A DNA stretch of 64,000 nt from Actinomadura violacea (GTDB lineage Bacteria; Actinomycetota; Actinomycetes; Streptosporangiales; Streptosporangiaceae): the NCBI RefSeq assembly GCF_017573465.1, contig NZ_JAGEPF010000030.1, positions 1 through 64,000 of the forward strand, read 5' to 3'. The notes beneath the pieces were generated by a model, which saw only the letters and a list, made by a program, of their open reading frames with translations, had not been told where the DNA came from and did no database searches. Of this stretch, positions 8,425 through 17,470 are shown piece after piece. A program made the translations under genes and the position numbers. Every line of letters starts with the position of its first letter. Within the stretch, counting starts at the first letter, position 1.

Positions 8425-10007
8425 CGCGGCTCCCCCAGCCGCTCGTCGACGATCCTGGCCTTGGCGGTGATGCCCCACGGGCCGTACCAGCCGGGCAGCA
8501 TCACCGGCGTGTCGATGGTGACCCGCGCGTACCCGTCCTGAACGGCGATGTGCAGGTGGTCGGGGTCCTTCCACTTGCCGTAGACGCCGGCGACGGCCCG
8601 CCGGCGGACCTCCTCCCGGTTCGCCCGCGCCGCGGCAGTGCCGCCCTGGTCGTAGCCGAGGACGGCCACCGCGCGCGCCGCCTTGTTGGCGGCGTGGCTG
8701 GAGTACATGGACGTGACGCCGACCAGCACCACCTGCCACACCAGCAGCATGATCAGGCCGATCAGCGGGAAGAGCCCGGCGAACTCCAGCGCGACGGCGC
8801 CCCCGTCGCGGGCCTCCGCCGCCCCCTGCCGCGGCCGCGCCCCGTCGCCGAGCAGGCCGAGGTCCGCGGCGAGCTGCCCGACCGCCTTCCGGAACTCGGC
8901 GCTGCGGACGGCCTCCGGCCGGCCCGTGTTGGCCGCCTCCTCCAGCGCGCGGAAGCAGGCCGGCACGGTGACCTTCCGCAGCGGCGACCCGACCATCCTG
9001 CGCGCCAGTTCCGGCTGGATCTCGTTGCGCCGGCCGTGCTTGGCCAGCAGCACCGACACCTCGTCCTTCTTGCGGATGGCGAGCCGCGACCACATGTCGG
9101 TGAGCCGCCTGACCGAGCGCAGCGCCGGCACGTCCGGGGTCGCGATGACGACGGCCTCGTCGGCCAGCTCCACCGCGACCGCGTTCGCGTCGGTCACGTA
9201 CGTCCCGGCGTCCACGATCACCACGTCGTAGCGCGACCTGATCAGCGTCAGGATCCGCCGGCTCGTCCGCGCGGAGATCTCCTCGGCGTCCTCGCCCCGC
9301 TCGGGGGCGAGCAGCAGGTGCGGTCCGAGCGGATGGACGAACAGCGCCTCCGCCACCACCCCGCCGTCGAGGTCGCCCGCCGCGGCCGCCAGGTCGGCGA
9401 TGCTGTGCCGGTGCTGCACGTCGAGGTACGCCGCGATGTCGCCCTTCTGCAGGTCCATCTCCACCAGGCACACCGTCCGCCCGGTGCCGGCGACCGCGAC
9501 CGCCGCATGGATGGCCAGCGTCGTCGTGCCCGACCCGCCCTTGGCCCCGCACAGCGTCACCAGCCGGCCGAGCCGGCCCGGCCCGCCGTCCTCCGAGCCG
9601 GCGTCGGCCGACGCGAAATGCCTGCGCATGGTGCGCGACCATTCGGCCGCCTGGACGATCCGGCTCTGCAGTTCCGGCAGCGTGGGGTCGTTGGAGACGA
9701 CCCCGCGCGCCCCGGCCGCCATCGCCGCCGCGAAGGTGTCGGCGCTCGCGGTGTCCGCGATGAGCACGACCGCCAGCTGCGGGCGCCGGACGATCAGGTC
9801 CCGGATCAGATCGAGGGCGGGCAGCGGCCCGAGGGCCTCGTGTACGAGCACCACGTCCACCGACGGCATCGCCGCCACCGTGCTCACCACATGGCCGGAC
9901 GTCGCCTCGACCGCGGCCACCTCGACGTCCGCCAGCTCGCGGACGCGGCCGCCGACCGACTCCACGAGCCGCCGGTCGGCGGCACCGAGAACGATCTGGA
10001 TGGGCAT
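8421..10007 (-). CDS. TadZ/CpaE-like ATPase fused to a TadE-like pseudopilin domain
   Basis: A 528-residue protein with two parts. Residues 1-125 form a receiver-like domain and about 145-390 a MinD/ParA-type ATPase with a deviant Walker A (KGGSGTTT, residues 156-163) lacking the second lysine, as is common in TadZ/CpaE. From residue 400 (RDGGAVALEFAGLFP) the sequence turns into a TadE-type N-terminal helix and extracytoplasmic domain. TadZ normally localises the pilus machine at the membrane. The fusion would tie the localiser physically to a minor pilin, but the TadE helix could not be processed in the usual way. No frameshift or start signal is evident at the junction; a misread junction or an internal start is not excluded. 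Confidence 0.85.
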   Translation of the reverse strand: MPIQIVLGAADRRLVESVGGRVRELADVEVAAVEATSGHVVSTVAAMPSVDVVLVHEALGPLPALDLIRDLIVRRPQLAVVLIADTASADTFAAAMAAGARGVVSNDPTLPELQSRIVQAAEWSRTMRRHFASADAGSEDGGPGRLGRLVTLCGAKGGSGTTTLAIHAAVAVAGTGRTVCLVEMDLQKGDIAAYLDVQHRHSIADLAAAAGDLDGGVVAEALFVHPLGPHLLLAPERGEDAEEISARTSRRILTLIRSRYDVVIVDAGTYVTDANAVAVELADEAVVIATPDVPALRSVRRLTDMWSRLAIRKKDEVSVLLAKHGRRNEIQPELARRMVGSPLRKVTVPACFRALEEAANTGRPEAVRSAEFRKAVGQLAADLGLLGDGARPRQGAAEARDGGAVALEFAGLFPLIGLIMLLVWQVVLVGVTSMYSSHAANKAARAVAVLGYDQGGTAAARANREEVRRRAVAGVYGKWKDPDHLHIAVQDGYARVTIDTPVMLPGWYGPWGITAKARIVDERLGEPR

Positions 10008-10013
10008 CGGACC

Positions 10014-10721
10014 TCACTTCGCCGGGAGCGTCTCGCACACCGGGGGCAGCCGGACGCCGTCCAGCCCCGTCCCCGATCCGCCGATGAGCGCCAGTCTGAT
10101 CTTGTCCGCGAAGCTCTCCTCCCGGGTGAGCTTCAGGCTGTCGGCGGCGCTGAGCGCGAAGGTGATCGGCACCTGGGAGTCGGTGACCGAGTTGTTCTTC
10201 TCGTTCTGCACCCGGGTCTCCTGGCCGATCTGGATGACCTTGGCCGCCTTGACGATCCGCGCGGCGCACGACTGCTGCTGGTTGCCCTGCTGCGTCTGGT
10301 AGGTGGCGTAGATGTCGACGGGCATGCCCTTGTGGACCTTGCCCGCCACCCCCGTCTCCGCGTCGATCATGATGGCGATCTCCCGCTGGCCGGGCTGCAG
10401 GACCGGACCGGGGACGAGCATCCCGGTCTGCAGGTAGGCGCCGGCCGGCAGGTCGGCCGCCGCGACCTTGCCGTCGAGCTGGCCGGGGTCGGTCACCATC
10501 GTGTCCGGCGACCACCGCTTCGGCACCCGGATCCGTTCCAGGTCGTCGCCGGTGAGGGGGGTGAACGCCGCGATCGGCCGTCTGAGCTTGAGCACGTCGG
10601 TCTTCACGCCGACCTCGGCCCGGACGGAGCCGACATAACCAACAATGCTGACGAAGATGGCGACCGCGCCGAGCGCGGCCAGCACCATCAGCAGAACTCC
10701 ACGTCGCTGGCGCGGGTTCAT
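10014..10721 (-). CDS. cpaB: Flp pilus assembly protein CpaB/RcpC
   Basis: A 235-residue protein with an N-terminal membrane anchor (residues 9-30), then an SAF domain (about 45-110) with conserved ADLPAGAYL and a CpaB-type beta-rich region (REIAIMIDAETGVAG). Two cysteines, one in each half of the C-terminal region, could pair. CpaB/RcpC proteins act in the envelope during Tad pilus biogenesis. It overlaps the upstream unknown gene by four bases and lies six bases before the tadZ-tadE fusion, firmly inside the operon. Confidence 0.88.
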   Translation of the reverse strand: MNPRQRRGVLLMVLAALGAVAIFVSIVGYVGSVRAEVGVKTDVLKLRRPIAAFTPLTGDDLERIRVPKRWSPDTMVTDPGQLDGKVAAADLPAGAYLQTGMLVPGPVLQPGQREIAIMIDAETGVAGKVHKGMPVDIYATYQTQQGNQQQSCAARIVKAAKVIQIGQETRVQNEKNNSVTDSQVPITFALSAADSLKLTREESFADKIRLALIGGSGTGLDGVRLPPVCETLPAK

Positions 10722-12112
10722 GGGACTCCGTTCTCGTTCAGGGACTCACGGGGAGGCGGGGGCGGGGGCGGAGGCCGGAACACGATCGTGCCGGTGCGGT
10801 GCGGAAGGCCGCCCCCCGACGGCGCGCCCGCCCCGGTCCCGGCGGACTCGGACGGCGCCGCGGGCACCACCGCGCCACGCCCCGGCCCGTCCCCCACCGC
10901 CGGAGGCTCTTGCACCGCCGGAGGGTCTTCCACCGCCGGCGGGCCCGGCGCCGCGGAAGAGTCCGGCGCCTCCGAAGGGTCTTCCACCGCCTCCGGCTCC
11001 GCGGCAGGGTCCGGCTCCACGGGGGAACTCGGCGCCGCGGGCGGGTCCTGCACCGCGTTGCCCCAGGAGCCGGGCGGTGTCCGCGCCGCTGGCCGGCCGT
11101 CCGGCCGCGTCCGCTCCCGCCCGAGTTCCTCCGCGAAGCCGGCGTCCCCCGACCGCGCGTCCCGTGCCCGCACCTCGCCCGGCGCGGGGCCGGGCGCCGG
11201 CGGTGCGGCCGGTCGCGCGGAGGCGCCGTTCGATGCCGGCCCGCCGCGCGGCCGTACCGGACCGTTCGCGACGGGACCGGAGGCGGCCTCAGGCTGCACC
11301 ATCATGCAGAAGGGGCACTCGGGCAGCGCGGTCGGCTCGCCGCACCAAGCGCAGAGCCGGCAGGCGGACGCGGCGAGCGAGCTTTCCAGCGCCCGCGGGT
11401 GGCCGCTGAACGCGACGAACTCGGCGTACCTCTTCGTCCCCCAGTACTCCGTGCTCAGCGGCTGGGCGCCCACCGCCATCAGCTTGACGGCCGCGAGCGC
11501 CGGCACCAGCGCGGTCCGCAGCCAGTCGGCGTCGCCGTTCTCGCCGGTGCAGAGCATCAGCACCGGATCCACCGGCCGCACGCCGATCGCCGGGACCCGG
11601 CGGGCCGCGGTGATCCGGTGGACATCGCCGTCCTGACCGGTGGTCACCGCGAACCCGCTGCCCGGCAGGTAGGACGACACATGGGCGCCGAGCCCGGTCT
11701 TGACACGCTCCAACCGGGCGACGCTGTTGACCCACGCGCCCGCGTAGACGTCCTTGCAGAGCCGCAGGGCCAGTACCGCGAGAGCGCCCGGAGCGGCATC
11801 GGAGTGCGAGGCGGTGAACGCCAGCTGATCGGCGATCAGCGAGAGGGCCAGGGGCGGAAGATCGAGCGGTATGCGGGCGATCCGGTCGCTGAGCAGGGCG
11901 GCCCGTGCCAGCCGGACGAGCCTGGGGACCCCGTCCTCCCGCCACGCCGGATGGAGCACCAGCACGGATCCGCGCCACCCGAGCGCCTGCGCCATCAGAT
12001 CGACGAACGCCGCCGGCGCGTCGCCGCCCCCGTTCGGATCGAACCGGTGGGCGACGTCGGAGCCCAGGATCCCCGTGCTGGGGAGGTCACCGGCGAGCAC
12101 GACCAAGGTCAC
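10718..12112 (-). CDS. Unrecognised protein with zinc-ribbon-like Cys cluster and Pro/Ala-rich tail; first gene of the Tad operon
   Basis: About 464 residues, family not recognised. Residues 1-260 look like a soluble alpha/beta domain. Around residues 250-275 there is a Cys cluster C-x2-C-x2-C-x8-C-x2-C suggesting a zinc ribbon. The last roughly 190 residues are a low-complexity Pro/Ala/Glu/Gly tail ending in a run of prolines. There is no signal peptide or membrane helix, so it is probably cytosolic. Its stop overlaps the cpaB start (ATGA), so it is cotranscribed with the pilus genes. The GTG at 12112 is chosen because GGAG lies about 5 bases upstream and coding character fades beyond it. 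Its role in the pilus system is unknown. Confidence 0.75.
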   Translation of the reverse strand: MTLVVLAGDLPSTGILGSDVAHRFDPNGGGDAPAAFVDLMAQALGWRGSVLVLHPAWREDGVPRLVRLARAALLSDRIARIPLDLPPLALSLIADQLAFTASHSDAAPGALAVLALRLCKDVYAGAWVNSVARLERVKTGLGAHVSSYLPGSGFAVTTGQDGDVHRITAARRVPAIGVRPVDPVLMLCTGENGDADWLRTALVPALAAVKLMAVGAQPLSTEYWGTKRYAEFVAFSGHPRALESSLAASACRLCAWCGEPTALPECPFCMMVQPEAASGPVANGPVRPRGGPASNGASARPAAPPAPGPAPGEVRARDARSGDAGFAEELGRERTRPDGRPAARTPPGSWGNAVQDPPAAPSSPVEPDPAAEPEAVEDPSEAPDSSAAPGPPAVEDPPAVQEPPAVGDGPGRGAVVPAAPSESAGTGAGAPSGGGLPHRTGTIVFRPPPPPPPPRESLNENGVP

Positions 12113-13368
12113 GAGCGCTCCGGATCCTTCGTGTGCCTCACGAGCAGTCCCCTTCCTCTCCCCGCCGCCGCTCCTCGTCACGGCATCCCGCCTTACGGTC
12201 GTACCGCCAAAGGTCAGAATGGGTGTCACCGGACAGGCGACGACCCCTTCCCCTGCAGCCCGACCATTAATAGTGAGCATCGTATTCTCCGACGCAACAG
12301 GAATACCAGTGGTTCAGCCGCGGTGAACATTCGCGCGAAATCGAGTGCGAGCCATCTCTGACCAGCGGCAACGTCCGACACGAAAGCATTCACCCGGAAG
12401 GACGGCCCGACGCGCGCGCCCAGGGGCGCACCGAAGCAGGTTTTGGAACGCGCCATTCGATCCGCACGGAACGGCCGAGCGCCCCCATCCGTTACCCAGA
12501 GGACCGCAGACCAGAGAAATCAAGAGCCATAACCGGCCAGAAAATCAGGCCCCTGGGCCCTGGACAGGGCGCGGGGCAGTGCCCCCTCCTCGGCCCGACG
12601 TTCCGTCACGGGCCGTCGAGCCGGACGGACCGCACCGGGGGTCCGCAGCAGGACCATCCAGGGCTCAGGCAGGCGGCCTGCTGCGCCAACGAGCCCTTCC
12701 ACACCTTTCGCAGGACTGCTCACTATTCCGAATTCCAACACGGAATAGCATCCCGGACACAAGGCGGCCTACTTCGGCACTCGCAGGACGCGCCGCATCC
12801 ACGACCGCGGCCACCGCATCCGTGTTCCACGGAGAGCCTCAGACGGGCCGCACAAGAAGGACCCAATCCACCCTCGACGACGCCGCGCCGCATGATCCGG
12901 CACGACCGTAGTCGCGATATCGGTCCCACACTCCGAAGAACGAGACCGCATTCACCTGCAAAGCCGCACTCGACGCCCCGAGTGTCCCTCCCGACCTGAC
13001 GCCGAAACCAACGGCGACTCCAGAGACGGGCTCCCACCGAACGACGAACGGACTTTCCGACCTGCGAGCAAAATGACAACTAAACTCAACGAACCAGAGC
13101 GAAGCCATCGCCCTCGAATTCCCAAAAGGTGATCACGCCTATAGGAATATTGCGTCCGCCGCCACGAAAGCCGATGTCGCAACGCTCAATAAAGCTCAGC
13201 CCCGACGATCTCCGGCGCCGGCGCGCCCCGGGGAGCCGACGAGACGGGGCGGTGGGTGAGCTCGGCGGTCAGGACGAGCAAGGAGGTCCGCACGTCTCGT
13301 TCCGGTGGGACGGGGGCGTGAGGCTCTAGAGTCTTCCCATAGGCGGCCCCACACTGGAGACGACGGCG
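12113..13368. other. About 1.25 kb non-coding region between the Tad operon and the DUF4282-kinase cluster
   Basis: No frame here shows normal actinobacterial codon bias, a recognisable domain or a credible ribosome-binding site. Base composition is visibly less GC-rich than in the flanking genes, especially from 12250 to 13180. The two flanking operons are divergent, so their promoters must lie here. I see no clear repeat, RNA motif or pseudogene. Confidence 0.6.
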
Positions 13369-13863
13369 ATGACGCACCCATCGGACCCCGGCCAATCACC
13401 GCGCCCACCGGGGCCCCCGCCCGGCCCGGCCGCGGGACCGTACGGACCGCCACCGCAGCAGCCCGGGCCTGGGCCCGTCCCCGGCCCCCGCCCCGGCGGC
13501 TCCTTCGGCACCGGCCCCTACGAGCAGCCGCAAGGCTGGCAGCCGCCGCCCCGCATCCCGCAGCAGAAGGGCCTGCTCGCGTCGCTGTTCGACACCAACT
13601 TCAACAACCTGGTCACGCCGAAGCTCATCAAGCTCTTCTACATCCTGTCGCTGCTGCTCATCAGCCTGTCCGCCCTCATCGTCGTGGTGATCGGGGTCTG
13701 GGTCATGGGCCTGCGCAATGGATGGCTGCTCGGCCTCATCATCGTCTGCGCCTCGCCCGTGGTCTGGTTCTTCGAGGCGATACTGGCCCGGATCTTCATG
13801 GAGGCGATGGTCGTCCGGTTCAAGGAGGTCGAGTACCTCCGGATCATCAAGGACAAGGACTAG
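13369..13863 (+). CDS. DUF4282 domain membrane protein
   Basis: A 164-residue protein. Residues 1-65 are a Pro/Gly/Gln-rich cytosolic tail. Residues 70-164 form a DUF4282 domain: an amphipathic segment (LFDTNFNNLVTPKLIK), two membrane helices (about 88-110 and 118-135) and the typical C-terminal RI-x2-E motif with Phe and basic residues. The function of DUF4282 is unknown. It is the first gene of the plus-strand cluster and ends 11 bases before the kinase, so it is probably cotranscribed. GGAG lies about 9 bases before the ATG. Confidence 0.88.
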   Translation: MTHPSDPGQSPRPPGPPPGPAAGPYGPPPQQPGPGPVPGPRPGGSFGTGPYEQPQGWQPPPRIPQQKGLLASLFDTNFNNLVTPKLIKLFYILSLLLISLSALIVVVIGVWVMGLRNGWLLGLIIVCASPVVWFFEAILARIFMEAMVVRFKEVEYLRIIKDKD

Positions 13864-13874
13864 ACGGGGCTGCG

Positions 13875-16250
13875 GTGGGCGAGTTCGACGCGGACGGATC
13901 CGGCGACGGCGGGGCGCGGGACACGCGGCGGGACGCCGGGGCGACCCGGCGGGACGAGCGGGTGCCGGCCCCGCGCACGCCTCCGGCGTCCGGGGCCGCG
14001 GCGACGCGGCGGGACGGCGAGGCGGCCGGCGATCCGCTGATGCGGCTGCCGGCGGCGCTGGCGGAGCGGTACGAGGCGGTCGCCGAGCTGCCGGTGCAGG
14101 GCGCGGAGTCGGACCTGCTGCTGGTGCGGGACGAGGCCGGCGACCGGTTCGTGGTGAAGGTGTTCCGCCGCGGCTACCACGCCGACCGGGAGGTGTGGGC
14201 GAAGCTTCCGGCGCTGGAGTCGCCGCACGTGCTGCGGATCCTGGAGACGGGACACGCGGACGGCCGCGACTATGAGGTCACCGCGTACGCGCCGGACGGG
14301 AACCTGCGGGCGCTGATCGACGGTCCACTGCCGGACGGGACCGTCGGGGAGATCGCTGCCCAGCTGGCGGACGGGCTGTCCGCGCTGCATCGCGCGGGGA
14401 TCGTGCACCGGGACCTGAAGCCGGAGAACGTGCTGGTCCTGGAGGCGGAGCCGCTGCGGCTGGCGATCGCGGACTTCGGGTTGAGCAAGGTGCTCGACGA
14501 GAGCGTGGTGTTCGCGTCGTCGTCGCGGACGCTGGCGTACGCGGCGCCGGAGTCGCTGTCGGGGCAGGTGTCGCCGGCCCGGGACTGGTGGTCGCTCGGG
14601 ATGATCGTGCGGGAGTGCGCGACGGGCCGGGCGCCGTTCCGGGGGCTGAGCGAGACGGTCGTGGTCGACCATCTGGCGACGCGTCCGGTGAGCGCGGACG
14701 ACGTGCCGGACGCGCGGCTGCGACTGCTCTGCCAGGGATTGCTGACGCGCGATCCGCGGCGCAGGTGGACGGGCGAGCAGGTCGCCGAGTGGCTGGACGG
14801 CGCGTCCCCCCAGGTGGCGGAGGAGACCGTCGAGCCGGGCGCCGGTCTGCCGTTCCGCGGTGCCCGCTATGCGCGGCGTGAGGAGCTGGCGCGCGCGCTG
14901 GTGGACGACTGGGAGCATGCCGCGCAGTACTTCTTCGGGCGCGGCGAGGCCGGGGAGGCGTGGCGGAGCCTGCGGGAGTGGCTCGCGGGCGTGCCGGACG
15001 ACAGCCGTATCGCGCTGGTCGACGGCCCGCTGACGGCGGCGCTGCCGCCGGACGTGAAGCTGCTGCATCTGGTGCTGTGGCTGGATCCGGCGCTGCCGCC
15101 GCATTACCTGGGGCGCAGGACGGCCGCGGAGGATCTGCCCGCGCTCGCCGCGCTCGCGGACGATCCCCGGCACCCGGATCACGGGCTCGCGTGCCGGATC
15201 GGCCGGGACCTGTGGGAGCACGGCCTGCTGCGGGTCCTCGCGGGGTTCGCGGGGGCGAGCGGCCTGGCCGGGGTCGACGGCCAGTGGCGCGCCCACGTCG
15301 CGGCTTGGAACGACCTCGCGCAGTGGTTGCGCGGGCAGAAGGCGACGCCTTTCGGGCTGGCGAGGCGGCTGCCGGACGCGGAGGCCGGGAACCCGCCGGC
15401 CGTCCTGCTGGCGCTGCTCGCGCTGGCGGCGCGTCCAGCGGAGACGCACCGGTCGCTGGCCGAGGGCGCGGCGCGCGCGCGGGACGCGGTCCCGGAGCCG
15501 GTGCCGTGGTTCCTGTGGATGGCGGACGGGGCGGGCGACGATCCGCTGCGGCTGCTCGCCGTCGCGCGCGCGCTGCCGGAGGCCGTCGTGGAGGCGGAGG
15601 CGAGGGCGCGCGACCGGCATGCGGCGGCGCAGCGCTCCGAGGCGCTGCAGGCGCAGTGGGCGGACCGGGAGCGGCGGCGGCTCGCGGGACGCGGCGCGGC
15701 GATGACGCGGGCGGTCGTGTGGACGCTGCCGATCCTCGCGATCTGGCTGGCGGTCAGCTGGGTCGTCGGGAGCCTGTTCGGCGGCGGGAGGAGCGGGAGC
15801 GGAACGACGACGGTCGGGATCCACGCGTCGTCCGGCGGCGGTGTGCCGTTCGCGGTGCTCGCCGTCCTCGCGGTCATCGCATGGGGCGTGGAGTGCGGCG
15901 CCGAGGTGATGCTGGCGCGCGCGCAGGGCGGCGACTATCTGCCGTACGGGCCGTGGTCGCTGGTGTCGAAGGTGCTCGGTGCGGGCGGCCGCGGGCTGTC
16001 GAAGGCGTCGCGGACGATGTCGGGCGCGGCGCGGCGCGATGACCGGCGGGGCTGCGGGGTGCTGCTCCTCGCCGGTACGGTGCCGCTGCTGCTCCTGCTT
16101 CTGCTGGCGGCGGCGCTGACGTCCGTCGCGAGCGTGATGTGGGTTCTGGCGATGGTCATCGGGGCCGCCGCGCACGCGGTGGCGGCCGGTGTCCGGATGC
16201 ACGACTGGCAGCGGGCACGCAAGACCGATCCGGGAGGGGCCCCCAGATGA
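13875..16250 (+). CDS. Membrane-anchored Ser/Thr protein kinase with C-terminal membrane helices
   Basis: About 791 residues. A disordered Arg/Asp/Ala N-terminus (1-55) precedes a complete Hanks-type kinase domain (about 65-310): Lys95 in VVKVF, Glu106, catalytic HRDLKPEN (178-185), DFG (200-202) and APE (224-226). All key residues are present, so it should be active. Residues 320-600 are a helical region of unknown family with repeated W-x2-L...WL patterns, followed by an Ala/Arg coiled segment and four hydrophobic helices in the last 180 residues. The GTG start 11 bases after the DUF4282 gene is preferred; Met56 is an alternative. It probably phosphorylates a partner read by the FHA protein at the end of the operon (inference). 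Confidence 0.9.
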   Translation: MGEFDADGSGDGGARDTRRDAGATRRDERVPAPRTPPASGAAATRRDGEAAGDPLMRLPAALAERYEAVAELPVQGAESDLLLVRDEAGDRFVVKVFRRGYHADREVWAKLPALESPHVLRILETGHADGRDYEVTAYAPDGNLRALIDGPLPDGTVGEIAAQLADGLSALHRAGIVHRDLKPENVLVLEAEPLRLAIADFGLSKVLDESVVFASSSRTLAYAAPESLSGQVSPARDWWSLGMIVRECATGRAPFRGLSETVVVDHLATRPVSADDVPDARLRLLCQGLLTRDPRRRWTGEQVAEWLDGASPQVAEETVEPGAGLPFRGARYARREELARALVDDWEHAAQYFFGRGEAGEAWRSLREWLAGVPDDSRIALVDGPLTAALPPDVKLLHLVLWLDPALPPHYLGRRTAAEDLPALAALADDPRHPDHGLACRIGRDLWEHGLLRVLAGFAGASGLAGVDGQWRAHVAAWNDLAQWLRGQKATPFGLARRLPDAEAGNPPAVLLALLALAARPAETHRSLAEGAARARDAVPEPVPWFLWMADGAGDDPLRLLAVARALPEAVVEAEARARDRHAAAQRSEALQAQWADRERRRLAGRGAAMTRAVVWTLPILAIWLAVSWVVGSLFGGGRSGSGTTTVGIHASSGGGVPFAVLAVLAVIAWGVECGAEVMLARAQGGDYLPYGPWSLVSKVLGAGGRGLSKASRTMSGAARRDDRRGCGVLLLAGTVPLLLLLLLAAALTSVASVMWVLAMVIGAAAHAVAAGVRMHDWQRARKTDPGGAPR

Positions 16251-17374
16251 GCAGCGGCGTCGAGGCCGACATCGTGCTGGACGCGGCGGTCGTGCTGACG
16301 CTCGGCATGAACCGGGTGCTCGGGCGCGGCGGCGACGCGGCGGGACGCGGCCTGCAGGCGCTGGCGGCGCTCGCGGCCGGACGGGCGGAGGCGCGGGAGG
16401 CCGCGCTCGCCGAGGTCCGGACGCAGGAGCGGGCGCTGCGCGAGGTCGTGGAGCGCAACGCGCGCATCGCGGCGCTCGCCGAGACCCGCGCCAAGCTCGG
16501 CGCGGAGGTGGCGCTGCCGCCGCCGCTGCGGCCCGCCGACGAGTCCGCGCCGGAGCTGACCGCCTGGTGCGCCGCGACGGACCCGCTGCTCGACGAGGCG
16601 GAGCGGCGCCTGTCGGAGCATCTCGCGGCGCAGGTCACCGCGCAGGTCTTCACCGCCCCCGCCGAGGGGCTCCGCGCCGACACCGGCGGAGCGCCGCCGC
16701 CCCGCCGCAGCGCCGACGACGCACCGCGGACCCTCGAACGGATCATGGCGCGGCTGCTGCCCGACGCCGGCGAGGACGAGCGCCGCGCCGTCGCCGAGGC
16801 GGCCCGGCTGCTCGCCGCGGTCGGCACCGGTGAGGAGGCGGAGGGCGTCCTGCACGAGGTCCGGCTGCGGATCCGGGAGGCCAACCGGCGCACCGAGGAG
16901 GCCAGGGAGCGGGCGCGGCGCCGCGCGGCCGAGCGGGAGGCCGCCGAGCAGGCCGAGGCGGAGCGCCGGTACGTGCTCGACTCGATCACCGCCGCGTTCG
17001 AGGACATGGGCTATGAGGTCCAGCAGGGCTTCGAGACGCTGACGGCCGGGGCCGGCTCGGTGGTGCTGACCAGGGGCGCCTGGCCCGACCACAGCGTCCG
17101 GATGCGGGTGGACGGCGCCGCGCGCGTCGAGGCGGCGATGGTGCGGGAGCGGCCCGCCGAGAGCGAGGACGACCGGCGCGTCGACGTCGAGCGCGAGCGC
17201 GAGTGGTGCGCGGCGTTCGAGGCGGCGCGGGCGCGGCTCGCGGGCGGCGGGATCCGCTCGGAGGTGTCCTGGCGGCTGGAGCCCGGCGTGCGCGAACTGC
17301 CGGTCGGCGGTGAGTCACGGCAGACTGGGGGGCGTTCGGGGCAACGCGAACGCCGCCGGGAGCGTCCCACGTGA
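16247..17374 (+). CDS. Coiled-coil protein of unknown function in the kinase/AAA+/rSAM cluster
   Basis: A 375-residue protein, family not recognised. It is dominated by Ala/Arg/Glu-rich heptads: two long coiled-coil stretches (about residues 40-85 and 190-255) flank a Pro-rich break, and a C-terminal globular region of about 90 residues ends in a basic tail. No signal peptide or membrane helix is seen. Its ATG overlaps the kinase stop (ATGA), so translation is coupled. A scaffold or adaptor role is plausible but unproven. Confidence 0.8.
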   Translation: MSSGVEADIVLDAAVVLTLGMNRVLGRGGDAAGRGLQALAALAAGRAEAREAALAEVRTQERALREVVERNARIAALAETRAKLGAEVALPPPLRPADESAPELTAWCAATDPLLDEAERRLSEHLAAQVTAQVFTAPAEGLRADTGGAPPPRRSADDAPRTLERIMARLLPDAGEDERRAVAEAARLLAAVGTGEEAEGVLHEVRLRIREANRRTEEARERARRRAAEREAAEQAEAERRYVLDSITAAFEDMGYEVQQGFETLTAGAGSVVLTRGAWPDHSVRMRVDGAARVEAAMVRERPAESEDDRRVDVEREREWCAAFEAARARLAGGGIRSEVSWRLEPGVRELPVGGESRQTGGRSGQRERRRERPT

Positions 17375-17470
17375 CGTGCCGCCCCCGTCGGCGGCGCGTG
17401 ATCGGAGAATGGTGCCCGCGGGGCGCGGCAGGCCGCCGCCCCTCGGGACACGCGGACTGGAGCGAGCCAG

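Noticed and set aside
8550..11636. A very long open frame (over 1000 codons) on the plus strand opposite the Tad genes
   Set aside because: It is a GC-skew shadow: Arg/His/Gly/Pro-rich translation with no domain, lying exactly antisense to clear tad genes.
12345..12911. Plus-strand 188-codon frame in the large intergenic region
   Set aside because: Amino-acid make-up (Arg, Pro, His, Thr rich) and codon use are unlike real genes here, with no ribosome-binding site or motif.
12723..13182. Several overlapping short minus-strand frames in the large intergenic region
   Set aside because: Mutually overlapping, no domain, no coding bias; most likely chance frames in lower-GC DNA.
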